32,180 nt of DNA from Candidatus Delongbacteria bacterium (GCA_016937995.1 JAFGVM010000007.1:1-32180); one strand, 5' to 3'; positions 9,732-18,312 are shown, numbered from the stretch's first letter. The notes: generated from the letters alone by a model not told the origin. Translations and numbers: made by a program.

Positions 9732-9760
9732 ATTATACACCCGCAATAGCGGTTTTACAA
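9732..9760 (-). promoter_or_regulatory. Promoter of the GT-C/GT-C/GT2 operon
   Basis: On the minus strand, TTGTAA (9755-9760), a 17-base spacer and a perfect TATAAT (9732-9737). Transcription would begin near 9725, leaving a leader of about 20 bases before the ATG at 9704. The spacer contains the inverted repeat CCGC-AATA-GCGG (9741-9752), a possible operator. Confidence 0.65.
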
Positions 9761-9881
9761 GTTTATAATTTTTAAAGTACTGCATACCTATAAGAATTCC
9801 GTTTATGAAATTGTTTTCTATTTTATATTTGCATTTTTTGCCTTATACTTAACTGAAAGTAAAATTATAGAAGATCCCGAA

Positions 9882-11546
9882 ATGAAAAAAATTAAAATTA
9901 TCTACATCTTGATCGCAACACTAATTTTAACATGGTTCGTTTTTCTGGCCTTAACACCTATTATTTCAAGGGATGCATTAATTGTTCATATGGCATTCCC
10001 AAAAGTATGGATGAGAGAAAATTTCTTTTTTTATCAGGATTATAATCTTTCAACAGTCTCAATGATGAACCTTGATTACATATATATGTTACTGCTTAAA
10101 TTTTTCCATTGGGACCAGTTGCCAAAAATTTTTCATGCTTCCCTGCTTATCGGATCAGGTGTAATAATGTTCACTTTCCTGAAAAAGAGATTCGGTCTAA
10201 ATACTGCGTTCATATTTTCAGTTATCTTTGTTCTTATACCTATCAATCAGAGACTTGCATCGGAAGCATATGTCGATCTGGGAGTTCTGTTCTTTTCAAC
10301 GATATCTATCATTTATTTTATTAAATGGATCGATTCTGATCTCAACTCCGGAAAATACTTCTTTATATTGGCAGTAAGCTCAGGATTGTCTTTAGGTACT
10401 AAATACAGCAGTGTCATATTGTTGGTCGTAATGACTTTAATGATCGGATCGATCTATGCAAAGAACAAAAAAAAAGACCTGAAAGCATTAAACCACATGG
10501 CCCTTTATGGAATAATTATACTGATCGTAATTTCACCATGGCTTATCCGTAACTATGCTGCAGTAGGAAATCCTTTTTATCCCCTTTTAAATTCAGTATT
10601 CAAACCAGATGTAATAAAATTTGACAGTAATTTAAATATTCCGCCTAACGAGTTCGCGACAAGAAAACTTTTCGGAGAATCTCCGGTATCCATAATACTT
10701 ATCCCGTTCAGAATGTTCTTTTCCGGTAGTGACAGTGATCTTATAGGAGGTTTTGACGGGGTTCTGAATCCTATGCTGCTGTTGATGTTCATTCCTCTTT
10801 TATTCCCAAAATTCAGATCTAAGTCGAAAGACAGATCGATCATAGCATATTTATCCATCGTTTTCCTGATCACATATATTTTCTTTTTGATTCACGGACA
10901 TTTAAGGATCAGATACTTCATTTACAGCCTTCCTTTACTTATTATACTGAATGCTTACACTTTTGATATTTTTAAGAATTTATTATCCGCAAAAAAGTTG
11001 AGGTCCGGTAGTATCATTCTATCCATGATAGTAATACTTTTCATGTTCTTCAATTTAAAATATTCTCTACAACTTTTTAATAAACTGGATACATATAACT
11101 ATTTGAGCGGTAATGAATCAAAAGATGAATACCTCAGCCGAACTCTCTCTGAATATAATGTAGCTAAAAAGATCAATGAAAGAGCTCCTGAAGATGCTGT
11201 TATTTATGAAGTACTCTGCGGGCATAGAACTTACCATATAGACAGAACGGTGGTGTTCGATGACTATTTTCTTGATAGATATTTTTACAATATGATCGAC
11301 ACTGAAGCCACAGACTCTGTATATTTAGACCATTTGAGCCACCTTCCTTTCAAAGATCATAAAAAGGCAGGCTTATTAATGATCAAACCCCATGGCTTTG
11401 CCAATGTGTACAAACAGATATTTTCAGAACAAAGTGATTCTCTTACACAAGTTAAGATCGACAGATTCATTACTTTTCTGAATGGTCAGACTCTTCTTTT
11501 CGACAGTAATGGAACCTTCATATACAAACTGAATAATGACAACTGA
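9882..11546 (+). CDS. ArnT/GT39-like membrane glycosyltransferase
   Basis: 554 residues with about ten or more hydrophobic segments up to residue 400 and a short soluble tail. The first external loop has SRDALIVHMAFPK (29-41) with Asp31 and His36; the RDAL..H..FPK pattern is common in bacterial ArnT/PMT-like GT-C enzymes. LGTKYSS and SPWLIRNYAAVGNPFYP, found later in the protein, also recur in that group. It differs from the three TDxG paralogues and is not closely related to them. It is divergent from the minus-strand GT-C operon, separated by a 177-base region, and is followed 27 bases later by the SGNH esterase gene. The acceptor (lipid A, glycan or protein) cannot be told. I saw no convincing promoter directly upstream. 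Confidence 0.75.
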   Translation: MKKIKIIYILIATLILTWFVFLALTPIISRDALIVHMAFPKVWMRENFFFYQDYNLSTVSMMNLDYIYMLLLKFFHWDQLPKIFHASLLIGSGVIMFTFLKKRFGLNTAFIFSVIFVLIPINQRLASEAYVDLGVLFFSTISIIYFIKWIDSDLNSGKYFFILAVSSGLSLGTKYSSVILLVVMTLMIGSIYAKNKKKDLKALNHMALYGIIILIVISPWLIRNYAAVGNPFYPLLNSVFKPDVIKFDSNLNIPPNEFATRKLFGESPVSIILIPFRMFFSGSDSDLIGGFDGVLNPMLLLMFIPLLFPKFRSKSKDRSIIAYLSIVFLITYIFFLIHGHLRIRYFIYSLPLLIILNAYTFDIFKNLLSAKKLRSGSIILSMIVILFMFFNLKYSLQLFNKLDTYNYLSGNESKDEYLSRTLSEYNVAKKINERAPEDAVIYEVLCGHRTYHIDRTVVFDDYFLDRYFYNMIDTEATDSVYLDHLSHLPFKDHKKAGLLMIKPHGFANVYKQIFSEQSDSLTQVKIDRFITFLNGQTLLFDSNGTFIYKLNNDN

Positions 11547-11573
11547 AAACCAACTATATTAAACTGAAGTTCC

Positions 11574-12926
11574 ATGAAAAAGCTAAATAAAATACTTTTA
11601 GATGCTACGATTGTTACGATAATCTGTTCCGTTTTAATTTTTTTTGTTGTCTTTTTTGCCGGTATCCTGGATTCATTTTTTGGGATTTCTGTAGCAATTA
11701 TAACACTTTTTATTATTTATTTCACCTCTCTGGCTTTAACGTTATGGTTTTTTGGATTATTATACAGATCTGTCAGATCGATAAATGTGAAATATTCAGG
11801 AATAAAAAAAATCATATTTGTTATATTTTTTACAGTGGTGTGGTATGGTAATTCAAAGATCGTAAAATTTTATCTTTTCGTTAATTCTGAGATTGAGAAC
11901 TTTTATGATTATGTTGTTATAGGTGACGGTAAAAGAGATATAGAGGGTCTTGTTTATAAGTTTGACAGAGATCTGGGGTTTGAACCTGTTGAAGATTCTA
12001 AGGGATTTCATATTAAACCTATGAAAGACAAAATACCTGTCAGATACAACAAGTATGGATTTCGTATTCCAACAAAAGACAGATCAAAAGACGAGATCAA
12101 TACTGATCATAAATCTGTTTTATTTCTTGGCTGTTCTTTCACATTCGGTGACGGATGTCTGGCTGAGGAAACTTTCCCTTATGCAGTATGTGATTCAATG
12201 GATATGAACTGTTTAAATGCGGGAGTGTGTGGATACGGTCTTTCACAAATGCTGATAAGGGCTGAATATCTTATCCCGGAATTCAAACCTGATTATGTTG
12301 TAATTCAGTATTCACCTTGGTTGGTAAAAAGAAGCGTTGAACTTTATGCACCAAGCTATATCGGACTGATACCAAATCCTTTTTTTTCCTGTGACAGCAA
12401 CAAAAATGTATCACTTGTAAAACCGCTGTTTGAAACAAATTTATTCAGTTTCGATAAGTTTGAGATCAAAAATAAATACCAGAACGATTATTTATATTTT
12501 TATATGGACTTCGGGATACCTTATGCAATTGATCAATGGAAAGCTGAAAATATAATAGAGGGCAATACTATTCCTGTATGCCATGATATTGACAGGATCG
12601 AAAATTATGCCTATGGTAAAATTATTGAAACTGCTCTGGATAACGAATCAATACCGATCATTTTGAATCTGGGAAACCTCAATTACTCTAAACGATCTGT
12701 CAATTTTTTTTCAAAATTTGAAAAAGTTGAATTCGCTGATGCAGATTCTCTACTCGATTATGAATTAAAATTCTCGGGAACTCAGGACTTTTCCAGAGAG
12801 TATCATCATTGGGTTATGAAAAACGATACACTACACCTTGTTGACAAACATCCTAATCCTAAAGCCCACAAGATAATTGCTGCTTCCATTCTCAAAATAC
12901 TGGAAGATTTGCAAATCAGTAACTGA
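11574..12926 (+). CDS. Membrane-anchored SGNH/GDSL-type hydrolase
   Basis: 450 residues. Three hydrophobic helices lie at about 11-32, 36-64 and 78-92, and the rest is an SGNH domain. FLGCSFTFGDG (184-194) gives catalytic Ser188, NAGVCGYG (215-222) the block II Gly and its loop, and DKHPNPKAH (424-432) the Asp/His pair, with His426 most likely catalytic. This family removes or transfers acetyl and other acyl groups on sugars. Placement between glycosyltransferase genes suggests O-acyl editing of the glycan, probably on the periplasmic face. Two Cys close to the active site (187 and 193) and others (207, 213, 219) are notable but may be unpaired. Function beyond the fold is an inference. Confidence 0.8.
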   Translation: MKKLNKILLDATIVTIICSVLIFFVVFFAGILDSFFGISVAIITLFIIYFTSLALTLWFFGLLYRSVRSINVKYSGIKKIIFVIFFTVVWYGNSKIVKFYLFVNSEIENFYDYVVIGDGKRDIEGLVYKFDRDLGFEPVEDSKGFHIKPMKDKIPVRYNKYGFRIPTKDRSKDEINTDHKSVLFLGCSFTFGDGCLAEETFPYAVCDSMDMNCLNAGVCGYGLSQMLIRAEYLIPEFKPDYVVIQYSPWLVKRSVELYAPSYIGLIPNPFFSCDSNKNVSLVKPLFETNLFSFDKFEIKNKYQNDYLYFYMDFGIPYAIDQWKAENIIEGNTIPVCHDIDRIENYAYGKIIETALDNESIPIILNLGNLNYSKRSVNFFSKFEKVEFADADSLLDYELKFSGTQDFSREYHHWVMKNDTLHLVDKHPNPKAHKIIAASILKILEDLQISN

Positions 12927-12955
12927 TTGACTTGTTATGTCATTTAATTTATATT
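12927..12955 (+). promoter_or_regulatory. Promoter ahead of the GT2 gene at 12987
   Basis: TTGACT (12927-12932), 17 bases, TATATT (12950-12955). It starts directly after the TGA of the SGNH gene. The predicted start of transcription is near 12962, giving a leader of about 25 bases. This separates the GT2/GT2/YbhN genes from the upstream pair as an own transcription unit. Confidence 0.65.
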
Positions 12956-12986
12956 AAACAAAATTGAATTAACCGGTATATAAAAT

Positions 12987-13868
12987 ATGATAAACAGATC
13001 TGTATCTTTAATACTGCCATGCTATAACGAAGAAGAGAGCATAAAGGAAACTTTAGACAGAGTAATTGAGTTCATGCGGTCAAATTTCTCAGATTATGAA
13101 ATAATTGTAGTAAATGATGCTTCAAAGGATAAAACAAGATCTATTCTTGACGAATACAGTGGGATCACTGTTATTGATCATCCGTATAACAAAGGTAACG
13201 GTTCCGCAGTAAAAACAGGCATAAGAAACTCAAAGAAGGACCATGTGTTAATGATGGATTCTGACGGGCAGCATGACATCAATGACATCATACCAATGAT
13301 GGAGCTGCTTGATGTTTATGATTGTGTGGTCGGTTCCAGAACTAAAAGTTCAGAAGGTTCAGTTCATCGAAATCTGGCGAATATATTCTATAACTGGCTA
13401 GCATCCTATGTGACCAGCGTAAAGATTCATGACCTTACAAGTGGTTATAGAGGTTTTAGGACTAATGTGATAAAAAAATTTCTGTACCTATTCCCTAACG
13501 GTTTTTCATATCCTACAACTTCAACTCTGGCTATCATTAAAGCGGGATACAACCTTAAATATCATCCTATCGTAGTAAGTAAAAGAAAGGGAAAGAGTAA
13601 GATCAAGCTGTTCCGAGACGGATTCAGATTTTTGTTAATCATAGTAAAGATCACTATACTATTCTCTCCTTTAAAGGTATTTTTACCCATCAGTCTGGTG
13701 TTTGTCTTCTCAGGTCTTTTTCATATGCTTTATAAAATATTTGTGTTGAATTTGCGTTATACACAATTCACTACTTTTATGATTAGTGTAGGAGTAATTA
13801 TATTTTTAATAGGTCTGTTATCAGAGCAAATATCAACTCTTCGATACGATAAGCTTGAAGAAGATTAA
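12987..13868 (+). CDS. GT2 glycosyltransferase, DPM1-like (polyprenyl-phosphate sugar synthase)
   Basis: 293 residues. ILPCYNEEESI (9-19), VVNDASKD (41-48) and DSDGQH (91-96) are the GT2 motifs; HPYNKGNGSAVKTG (65-78) and DLTSGYRGF match the DPM1/polyprenyl-monophosphomannose synthase branch. Two C-terminal transmembrane helices (about 223-250 and 260-282) follow, as in membrane-bound members. The likely reaction is transfer of a hexose from a nucleotide sugar to a polyprenyl phosphate on the cytoplasmic side. It is the first gene behind the promoter at 12927 and is 20 bases upstream of another GT2 gene. Confidence 0.88.
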   Translation: MINRSVSLILPCYNEEESIKETLDRVIEFMRSNFSDYEIIVVNDASKDKTRSILDEYSGITVIDHPYNKGNGSAVKTGIRNSKKDHVLMMDSDGQHDINDIIPMMELLDVYDCVVGSRTKSSEGSVHRNLANIFYNWLASYVTSVKIHDLTSGYRGFRTNVIKKFLYLFPNGFSYPTTSTLAIIKAGYNLKYHPIVVSKRKGKSKIKLFRDGFRFLLIIVKITILFSPLKVFLPISLVFVFSGLFHMLYKIFVLNLRYTQFTTFMISVGVIIFLIGLLSEQISTLRYDKLEED

Positions 13869-13888
13869 TTTTATTTATTGAGCAAAAA

Positions 13889-14845
13889 ATGGATCATTTA
13901 AAAATATCAGTAATCGTTCCGGTCTATAACGGTGAAGAAACCTTAGAAAAATGCCTGAATGCAATTAGTAAAATCCAATACTCAAAAGATCTTTACGAAG
14001 TGATACTTGTTAATGATGGGTCAACTGATAATACAGAAAAAATAGCTGAAAAATTTGAATTTCTTAAAATTGTCGACTTCAAAGTCAATAAGGGAAGACT
14101 TATTGCAAGAAAGACCGGAGCCGAAAAAGCAAGTTTTAACGAACTGCTTTTTGTGGATTCCAGAATAGAGATCTATGAAGATATCCTTTTAAAAAGAAAT
14201 GAAATCGGGTATTCTCCTCTGATCGCAGGTGATCTGGGTGTGGAAAAGTATTCAAGCATATTCGATACACTTTTTTACCTTATCCGGAAAAAGATCTACA
14301 GCCCATACTTCCCCCAGGTAAATTATAAAGATGAGTTGTGGATCACTTCTGATAATTTTTTTAATGCACCAAAAGGCACAGGATGTTTTTTCATCGACAA
14401 AAATTTATTTCTTGATAATTTACCCGAGGATCTTTCAAAAGATTCGAATGATGATACGAAGATCATGAAGAATATAGTAAATGATAATGTAAAAATACTT
14501 AGACACACGGGTATCAGGTTGAAATATCATCAGAGAAAAGATAACAATATTTATTCCTGGATACACCACAGAGGGAAGATCTGGGCTGACCATTATCTAA
14601 CTTTCGTAAATATTTATTCGATACTTTATTGTCTGGTCTCAATAACTTTTCTGGTACTTTTATTTAACTGTATCGGATCGTTCTTATTTCTTTTTGTTTT
14701 ACTTCTTTTTCTGTTGGGAGTTTACTTAGCAGAGAATGTAAAAGATTTCTTTATTGTGATAAGGTCCCTTCCGGTTCTGGCGGTACTGTTCTACTTTGGA
14801 ACAATTAAAAAATTATCAAAAAACCTTATTAAAAAACTTACTTAA
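13889..14845 (+). CDS. GT2 glycosyltransferase with unusual DSR in place of DxD
   Basis: 318 residues. SVIVPVYNGEETL (7-19) and LVNDGSTDNTE (40-50) are standard GT2 sequences. Where the metal-binding DxD is expected there is FVDSR (88-92), so the third position is Arg92. Two hydrophobic helices near the C terminus (about 240-285) anchor it to the membrane. It probably extends a lipid-linked glycan in the cytoplasm. Its stop overlaps the ATG of the next gene by one base (TAATG). The DSR variant might mean a different donor mode or a weak enzyme; members of GT2 with altered motifs are known, so loss of function should not be assumed. Confidence 0.82.
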   Translation: MDHLKISVIVPVYNGEETLEKCLNAISKIQYSKDLYEVILVNDGSTDNTEKIAEKFEFLKIVDFKVNKGRLIARKTGAEKASFNELLFVDSRIEIYEDILLKRNEIGYSPLIAGDLGVEKYSSIFDTLFYLIRKKIYSPYFPQVNYKDELWITSDNFFNAPKGTGCFFIDKNLFLDNLPEDLSKDSNDDTKIMKNIVNDNVKILRHTGIRLKYHQRKDNNIYSWIHHRGKIWADHYLTFVNIYSILYCLVSITFLVLLFNCIGSFLFLFVLLLFLLGVYLAENVKDFFIVIRSLPVLAVLFYFGTIKKLSKNLIKKLT

Positions 14846-15768
14846 TGAAAAAAATTCTATTCTACATATTATTCACTATCATTTTGCTTTATTTCATTTT
14901 CAACACTAATATTGATTTTTCGGTACTTTCCCGTCTTTCGATTCTTGATTTTATTTATTACAGCCTGATCATACTATCTACTGTTTTACTAACCGCAATA
15001 TCGGTAAAACTGAATTTCTATTTGTACGGGATCAAAGAAAAATTTATTACACTTTATCATTTTACAACTGCCAGTATGTTACTTAATTACATGCCGGGAA
15101 AAGCAGGTATTATTTCTCTCGTTTCGTATTTGAAGATCAAGCATAAACTACCTATCAATAAATATATCTTTGTTTTCATTCTGAATTATACGATAGTCAC
15201 TATCGTCACTTTTATCATGTTCTTTGCTTTTTTATTTGATGATCGAATTTTTATGATATATGAAAAATTTGAATTTTTTAAACTGCTTACAATAGTGGCT
15301 ATTGTGATTATATTCGCTTTCACAGGAGTGTATTTTACCTCCAGATTTAAAGACATTAAAGTTCTGAATTATTTTCATATTTTTATAAGCCATATAAATC
15401 TGGTAAAATTACATTTCAGCAAAATATTGCAGCTTTCTTTCGTAATTTTCCTGGGTATCGTTTTATTCTCCGTAAGGATGTATTTTTCTTTTTCATATGC
15501 GGGTTTGAATATTACTTTTTTCGATAGTCTTATCGTAGGACTGATCGCTAATCTATCTTTCTTCTTATCATTTACTCCTGGCGGTCTGGGTATTAAAGAA
15601 AGCATGATAGGTGGAATATCATATGTTTTATTTGGAAATGCGGAAGTGGGCATACTTGCATCTTTGATCGATAGAGGAATGATGATATTATGGACTGTAG
15701 TTTTAGGATCTTTTTCCATTAAAAAACTTGATCAAAAAATTCGTAGAGAAGTTAAAAAAATTGATTAG
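14845..15768 (+). CDS. UPF0104/YbhN-type membrane protein (LPG-synthase transmembrane-like)
   Basis: 307 residues with about eight transmembrane segments. NYMPGKAGIISLVSYLK (about 85-101) and FTPGGLGIKES (about 246-256) are the paired signature loops of the lysylphosphatidylglycerol-synthase transmembrane family. The soluble aminoacyl-transferase domain of MprF is absent, so it should not be called an LPG synthase. Such stand-alone proteins often lie in glycan loci and are suspected to flip lipid-linked intermediates. It overlaps the preceding GT2 gene by one base and ends 10 bases from the convergent epimerase gene. No terminator hairpin is visible between them. Confidence 0.82.
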   Translation: MKKILFYILFTIILLYFIFNTNIDFSVLSRLSILDFIYYSLIILSTVLLTAISVKLNFYLYGIKEKFITLYHFTTASMLLNYMPGKAGIISLVSYLKIKHKLPINKYIFVFILNYTIVTIVTFIMFFAFLFDDRIFMIYEKFEFFKLLTIVAIVIIFAFTGVYFTSRFKDIKVLNYFHIFISHINLVKLHFSKILQLSFVIFLGIVLFSVRMYFSFSYAGLNITFFDSLIVGLIANLSFFLSFTPGGLGIKESMIGGISYVLFGNAEVGILASLIDRGMMILWTVVLGSFSIKKLDQKIRREVKKID

Positions 15769-15778
15769 CTGAACCCTA

Positions 15779-16864
15779 TCAATTTACAAAATCTTTGCAG
15801 GCGTCTATAACGATATCTGATGGACTCTTATCCAGCTTCAGGAAATCAAATTTGTAGCTATCGAGATCATTGATAAAATTATCGAGTATATTATCATCGA
15901 AATAACTCAGAACAGCATTTCTTCCCAGACCTTCCTGCCTCTCAGTCACATTTCGAAGCAGTATTACAGGTTTGCCGAGATAGTAACATTCTTCCTGATT
16001 ACTTCCTCCGTCACTTACGACAAATCTGGAATGAATTATTAATTTTATGAAATTAAAATAATCGTATCTGTTTCTTAATTCAATATTTGGATCATCCTTC
16101 AACTTTTGATATAGACCATATTTTTTCAGCTTGATCTCTGTCGGTTTGTGCAGAATAAAAATAAGTTTGTGCTTCTCGCTAATTCTTTTCACTGCATGAA
16201 CTATTTTATTGAATGACGAAATATTTCGTAAATTTTCAAACCTGTGGATCGTAACAATACCATATTCGTAGTCAGGTATTTGAATATCAGCTATTGAAGT
16301 TATCGCAGGAAGAGCAAACTTCAATGAGTCATACAGGGTATTTATTTCTGTATTGATCTTCAATCCTTTGTATTTTTTTAAATTTTCGATCGCCCAGTCT
16401 CCAGGGCAGAACATATAGTCTGAAAGTCTGAAAACAAGAACCCTTACCAATTCTTCAGGAAAAGGTTGAAATAGGTTAAAGGATCTCAGCCCGGATTCCA
16501 CGTGACCTACTTTTAGCCCGGATAGCTTAGCCATGATCGCACCTACCAGTGTTGAGACAGTATCTCCGTGAACCAACACAATACCGTTTTTATCATTTTT
16601 GAATATTTTCTTTTTGTTCAGAACGGTATAAAAAAGTAACTTTGCTGACCAGATCATCATCTGAAATACTGATGTAATATCCTTTCCGGAATATATCGTG
16701 TGATCCGGTTCCTTGATCTCAAAATTTTGCAATATGTCATTTATTGTTTCCTTATGCTGACCCGTAGAAATATAATTATATTCAGCACCTCTCATCTTTA
16801 ATATCTTCATGATCGGAGCCATTTTTATAAGCTGGGCTTTAGTCCCTATTACTATGTGTATCAT
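15779..16864 (-). CDS. Divergent non-hydrolysing UDP-GlcNAc 2-epimerase homologue
   Basis: 361 residues, the normal length for WecB. Active-site equivalents are visible: Asp101 in VHGDT, Glu123 in HVESGLRSF, Glu137 in PFPEE, His207 in TIHR, and SDGGSNQEE for UDP binding. The N-terminal loop, normally GTRPE, reads IGTKAQLIK (6-14), so the Arg that contacts the nucleotide is Lys. The insert in SFNLFQPFPEEL is also not canonical. The expected reaction interconverts UDP-GlcNAc and UDP-ManNAc, but the altered loop may mean another UDP-sugar. The gene overlaps the methyltransferase stop by one base, so the two are co-expressed and their products may act on the same sugar. Confidence 0.8.
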   Translation of the reverse strand: MIHIVIGTKAQLIKMAPIMKILKMRGAEYNYISTGQHKETINDILQNFEIKEPDHTIYSGKDITSVFQMMIWSAKLLFYTVLNKKKIFKNDKNGIVLVHGDTVSTLVGAIMAKLSGLKVGHVESGLRSFNLFQPFPEELVRVLVFRLSDYMFCPGDWAIENLKKYKGLKINTEINTLYDSLKFALPAITSIADIQIPDYEYGIVTIHRFENLRNISSFNKIVHAVKRISEKHKLIFILHKPTEIKLKKYGLYQKLKDDPNIELRNRYDYFNFIKLIIHSRFVVSDGGSNQEECYYLGKPVILLRNVTERQEGLGRNAVLSYFDDNILDNFINDLDSYKFDFLKLDKSPSDIVIDACKDFVN

Positions 16865-17709
16865 TATATTTCAACTTTCTTTGTTAATGTTAGGCAAAAA
16901 ACCGTTAAATTAGGCGGCCAGACCGCAAATTTTTCATTTTTGACAACTGATTTGATCTTATAAAATAATTTGGGTAATCTCCACGGTAATAATCTTTTGT
17001 CTATATCTCTTGCTCTGTAAGTCGTAAATACATCCAGTCCATCTATATTTGATCCAAGATCGAACTCTATGTCAGTCCTTTTGTTGAAATAATTCTTCAA
17101 ATAGTCAACAAGTATTTTTCCTTTTTCTACGCTAATATCCCTGGTCCCGTCAATAGAAACATCGAAGGTAACTATCAGGGTTCCCCCAGGTACAAGGACC
17201 CTATAAAATTCTTCAATTATCTTACCGTAATCATCTGTATGCTCTAAGACAGAAATACAGTAGATCAAATTGAACATATTATCATCATATGGAAGATCTC
17301 TAAGATCACCCTGTCTAAACTTGACACTAGATCCATTTTTTATATTGATCGCATTATATTTTCTTTCGAGACCTTTATCCTGATCACAACAATAAATTCT
17401 TACATCCGCATATACTTTATTGAGATAAAAAGAAAAAAATGTTATTCCTGATCCCGCATCAAGTATCGCATGATCAGTAGAGTTACCTATACTTTCTTTT
17501 ATTCTGCTCAAGACATACGGATATTCCCACTGCCTGCTCCATTGGTGTAGAGGATCGTTAACCCATTTTTTCATATAGTTACCCAATATTTTTTTATTGG
17601 ACACTACATAAGAATCGGAGAACTTTTCCATATCCTTATACATTTTGGATTCGAGCAGAGAAAGATAATCTTTAATTTGAGGAAAACCGTCATTTATTTC
17701 ATTTTTCAT
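16864..17709 (-). CDS. Class I SAM-dependent methyltransferase
   Basis: 281 residues. Motif I is ILDAGSG (82-88), followed by an acidic loop at CCDQD (107-111), QGDLRDLPY (133-141), CISVLEHTDD (151-160) and RVLVPGGTLIV (170-180), all typical of the Methyltransf_11 type. The N-terminal 75 residues contain WVNDPLHQWSRQWEYP (49-64), possibly the substrate-binding part. It is co-transcribed with the divergent 2-epimerase, so methylation of a sugar or glycan end is a reasonable guess. It is divergent from the pilin gene and has its own TTGACA promoter with a palindrome in the spacer. Confidence 0.82.
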   Translation of the reverse strand: MKNEINDGFPQIKDYLSLLESKMYKDMEKFSDSYVVSNKKILGNYMKKWVNDPLHQWSRQWEYPYVLSRIKESIGNSTDHAILDAGSGITFFSFYLNKVYADVRIYCCDQDKGLERKYNAINIKNGSSVKFRQGDLRDLPYDDNMFNLIYCISVLEHTDDYGKIIEEFYRVLVPGGTLIVTFDVSIDGTRDISVEKGKILVDYLKNYFNKRTDIEFDLGSNIDGLDVFTTYRARDIDKRLLPWRLPKLFYKIKSVVKNEKFAVWPPNLTVFCLTLTKKVEI

Positions 17710-17749
17710 TTATAACACATTCCTGTTCTGTATTTTGATACACGTTCAT

Positions 17750-17779
17750 AAGGTATTTTAAAATGCCTTTCTTTGTCAA
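17750..17779 (-). promoter_or_regulatory. Promoter with operator-like palindrome for methyltransferase/epimerase
   Basis: On the minus strand, TTGACA (17774-17779), 18 bases, TACCTT (17750-17755). A 20-base palindrome, AAGGTATTTTAAAATGCCTT (17750-17769, one mismatch), covers the -10 and most of the spacer. A dimeric repressor bound here would block RNA polymerase. The predicted leader is about 35 bases. Confidence 0.5.
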
Positions 17780-17847
17780 GAAGAAATGTAACTTACTTCA
17801 AGATTTCACTCAAACGTGTTTAATATGTTAATATTGTTATTTTTTAC

Positions 17848-17876
17848 TTGACAAACTCAAAGATTTTATGTAGTTT
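17848..17876 (+). promoter_or_regulatory. Pilin promoter
   Basis: TTGACA (17848-17853), 17 bases, TAGTTT (17871-17876). The -35 is perfect and the -10 is moderate. Transcription would start near 17883, leaving about 64 bases of leader that end in the strong ribosome-binding site. Confidence 0.6.
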
Positions 17877-17930
17877 GAAAACAAGTTCGCATTTCCATTT
17901 GACGGATTTGCATAAGGACTACTAAAAATA

Positions 17931-17941
17931 AAAGGAGGTGA
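17931..17941 (+). promoter_or_regulatory. Perfect Shine-Dalgarno sequence of the pilin gene
   Basis: AAAGGAGGTGA is fully complementary to the 3' end of 16S rRNA and lies 5 bases before the ATG at 17947. The GTG at 17938 is part of this site and is not the start codon. It is the strongest ribosome-binding site in the window and suggests very high expression. Confidence 0.85.
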
Positions 17942-17946
17942 CAAAA

Positions 17947-18291
17947 ATGAGAAAAGGTTTTACGCTAATTGAAGTATTAGTTGTAGCGGTGATCGTTGCT
18001 ATCTTAGCAGCTGTAGCTATTCCTGCATATAACGGATACATTCAAACTTCTAAGGAAAGAGTTGCAAAGAACACTGCTGGTACTGTAGCTGCTGCTTTAG
18101 CTGCATACTATTCAGACTGGCAAAATTCAAAAGCTACACTTAACGGTTTATCCGCTACTGTAGGTGGAGTAGTTTCGATCCCTGGCAACCCAGTTAAAAT
18201 GCCTGACGATTTCAGCTGTTCAGTAGGTGGTGGTGTTGTACTTTGTACACACGAAGATACTACAGCTTCTGATTCTGTAAGTTGGTACTAA
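17947..18291 (+). CDS. Type IV prepilin (major pilin-like)
   Basis: 114 residues. The class III signal is short: MRKG then FTLIEV, with cleavage after Gly4 and Glu at mature position 5, followed by a hydrophobic helix (5-24) ending in AIPAYNGYI. The helix continues amphipathically to about residue 58. Cys91 and Cys100 probably form the C-terminal disulfide loop, and a short Ser/Thr-rich tail (TTASDSVSWY) ends the protein. It is a compact pilin of the size of Geobacter or PulG-like pilins. The start was chosen because of the perfect Shine-Dalgarno sequence. Own promoter and terminator make it a single-gene unit. No pilus assembly genes occur in the window, so they must be elsewhere. Confidence 0.93.
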   Translation: MRKGFTLIEVLVVAVIVAILAAVAIPAYNGYIQTSKERVAKNTAGTVAAALAAYYSDWQNSKATLNGLSATVGGVVSIPGNPVKMPDDFSCSVGGGVVLCTHEDTTASDSVSWY

Positions 18292-18312
18292 TCATTTAAG
18301 ATTCAAATTTTT

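Noticed and set aside
9705-9785. Longer N terminus of GT-C paralogue B (start at 9785)
   Set aside because: A near-consensus promoter lies inside it, and the shorter form aligns with paralogue C.
9824-9831. TATATTTG as a Bacteroidetes-type -7 element upstream of the gene at 9882
   Set aside because: No TTG-type -33 element at the right distance, and the other promoters in the window follow another pattern. The similar TATCTTTG at 24368-24375 fails for the same reason.
14845-15768. Calling the UPF0104 proteins phosphatidylglycerol lysyltransferases
   Set aside because: The soluble catalytic domain of MprF is absent from both this protein and the one at 30902-31885.
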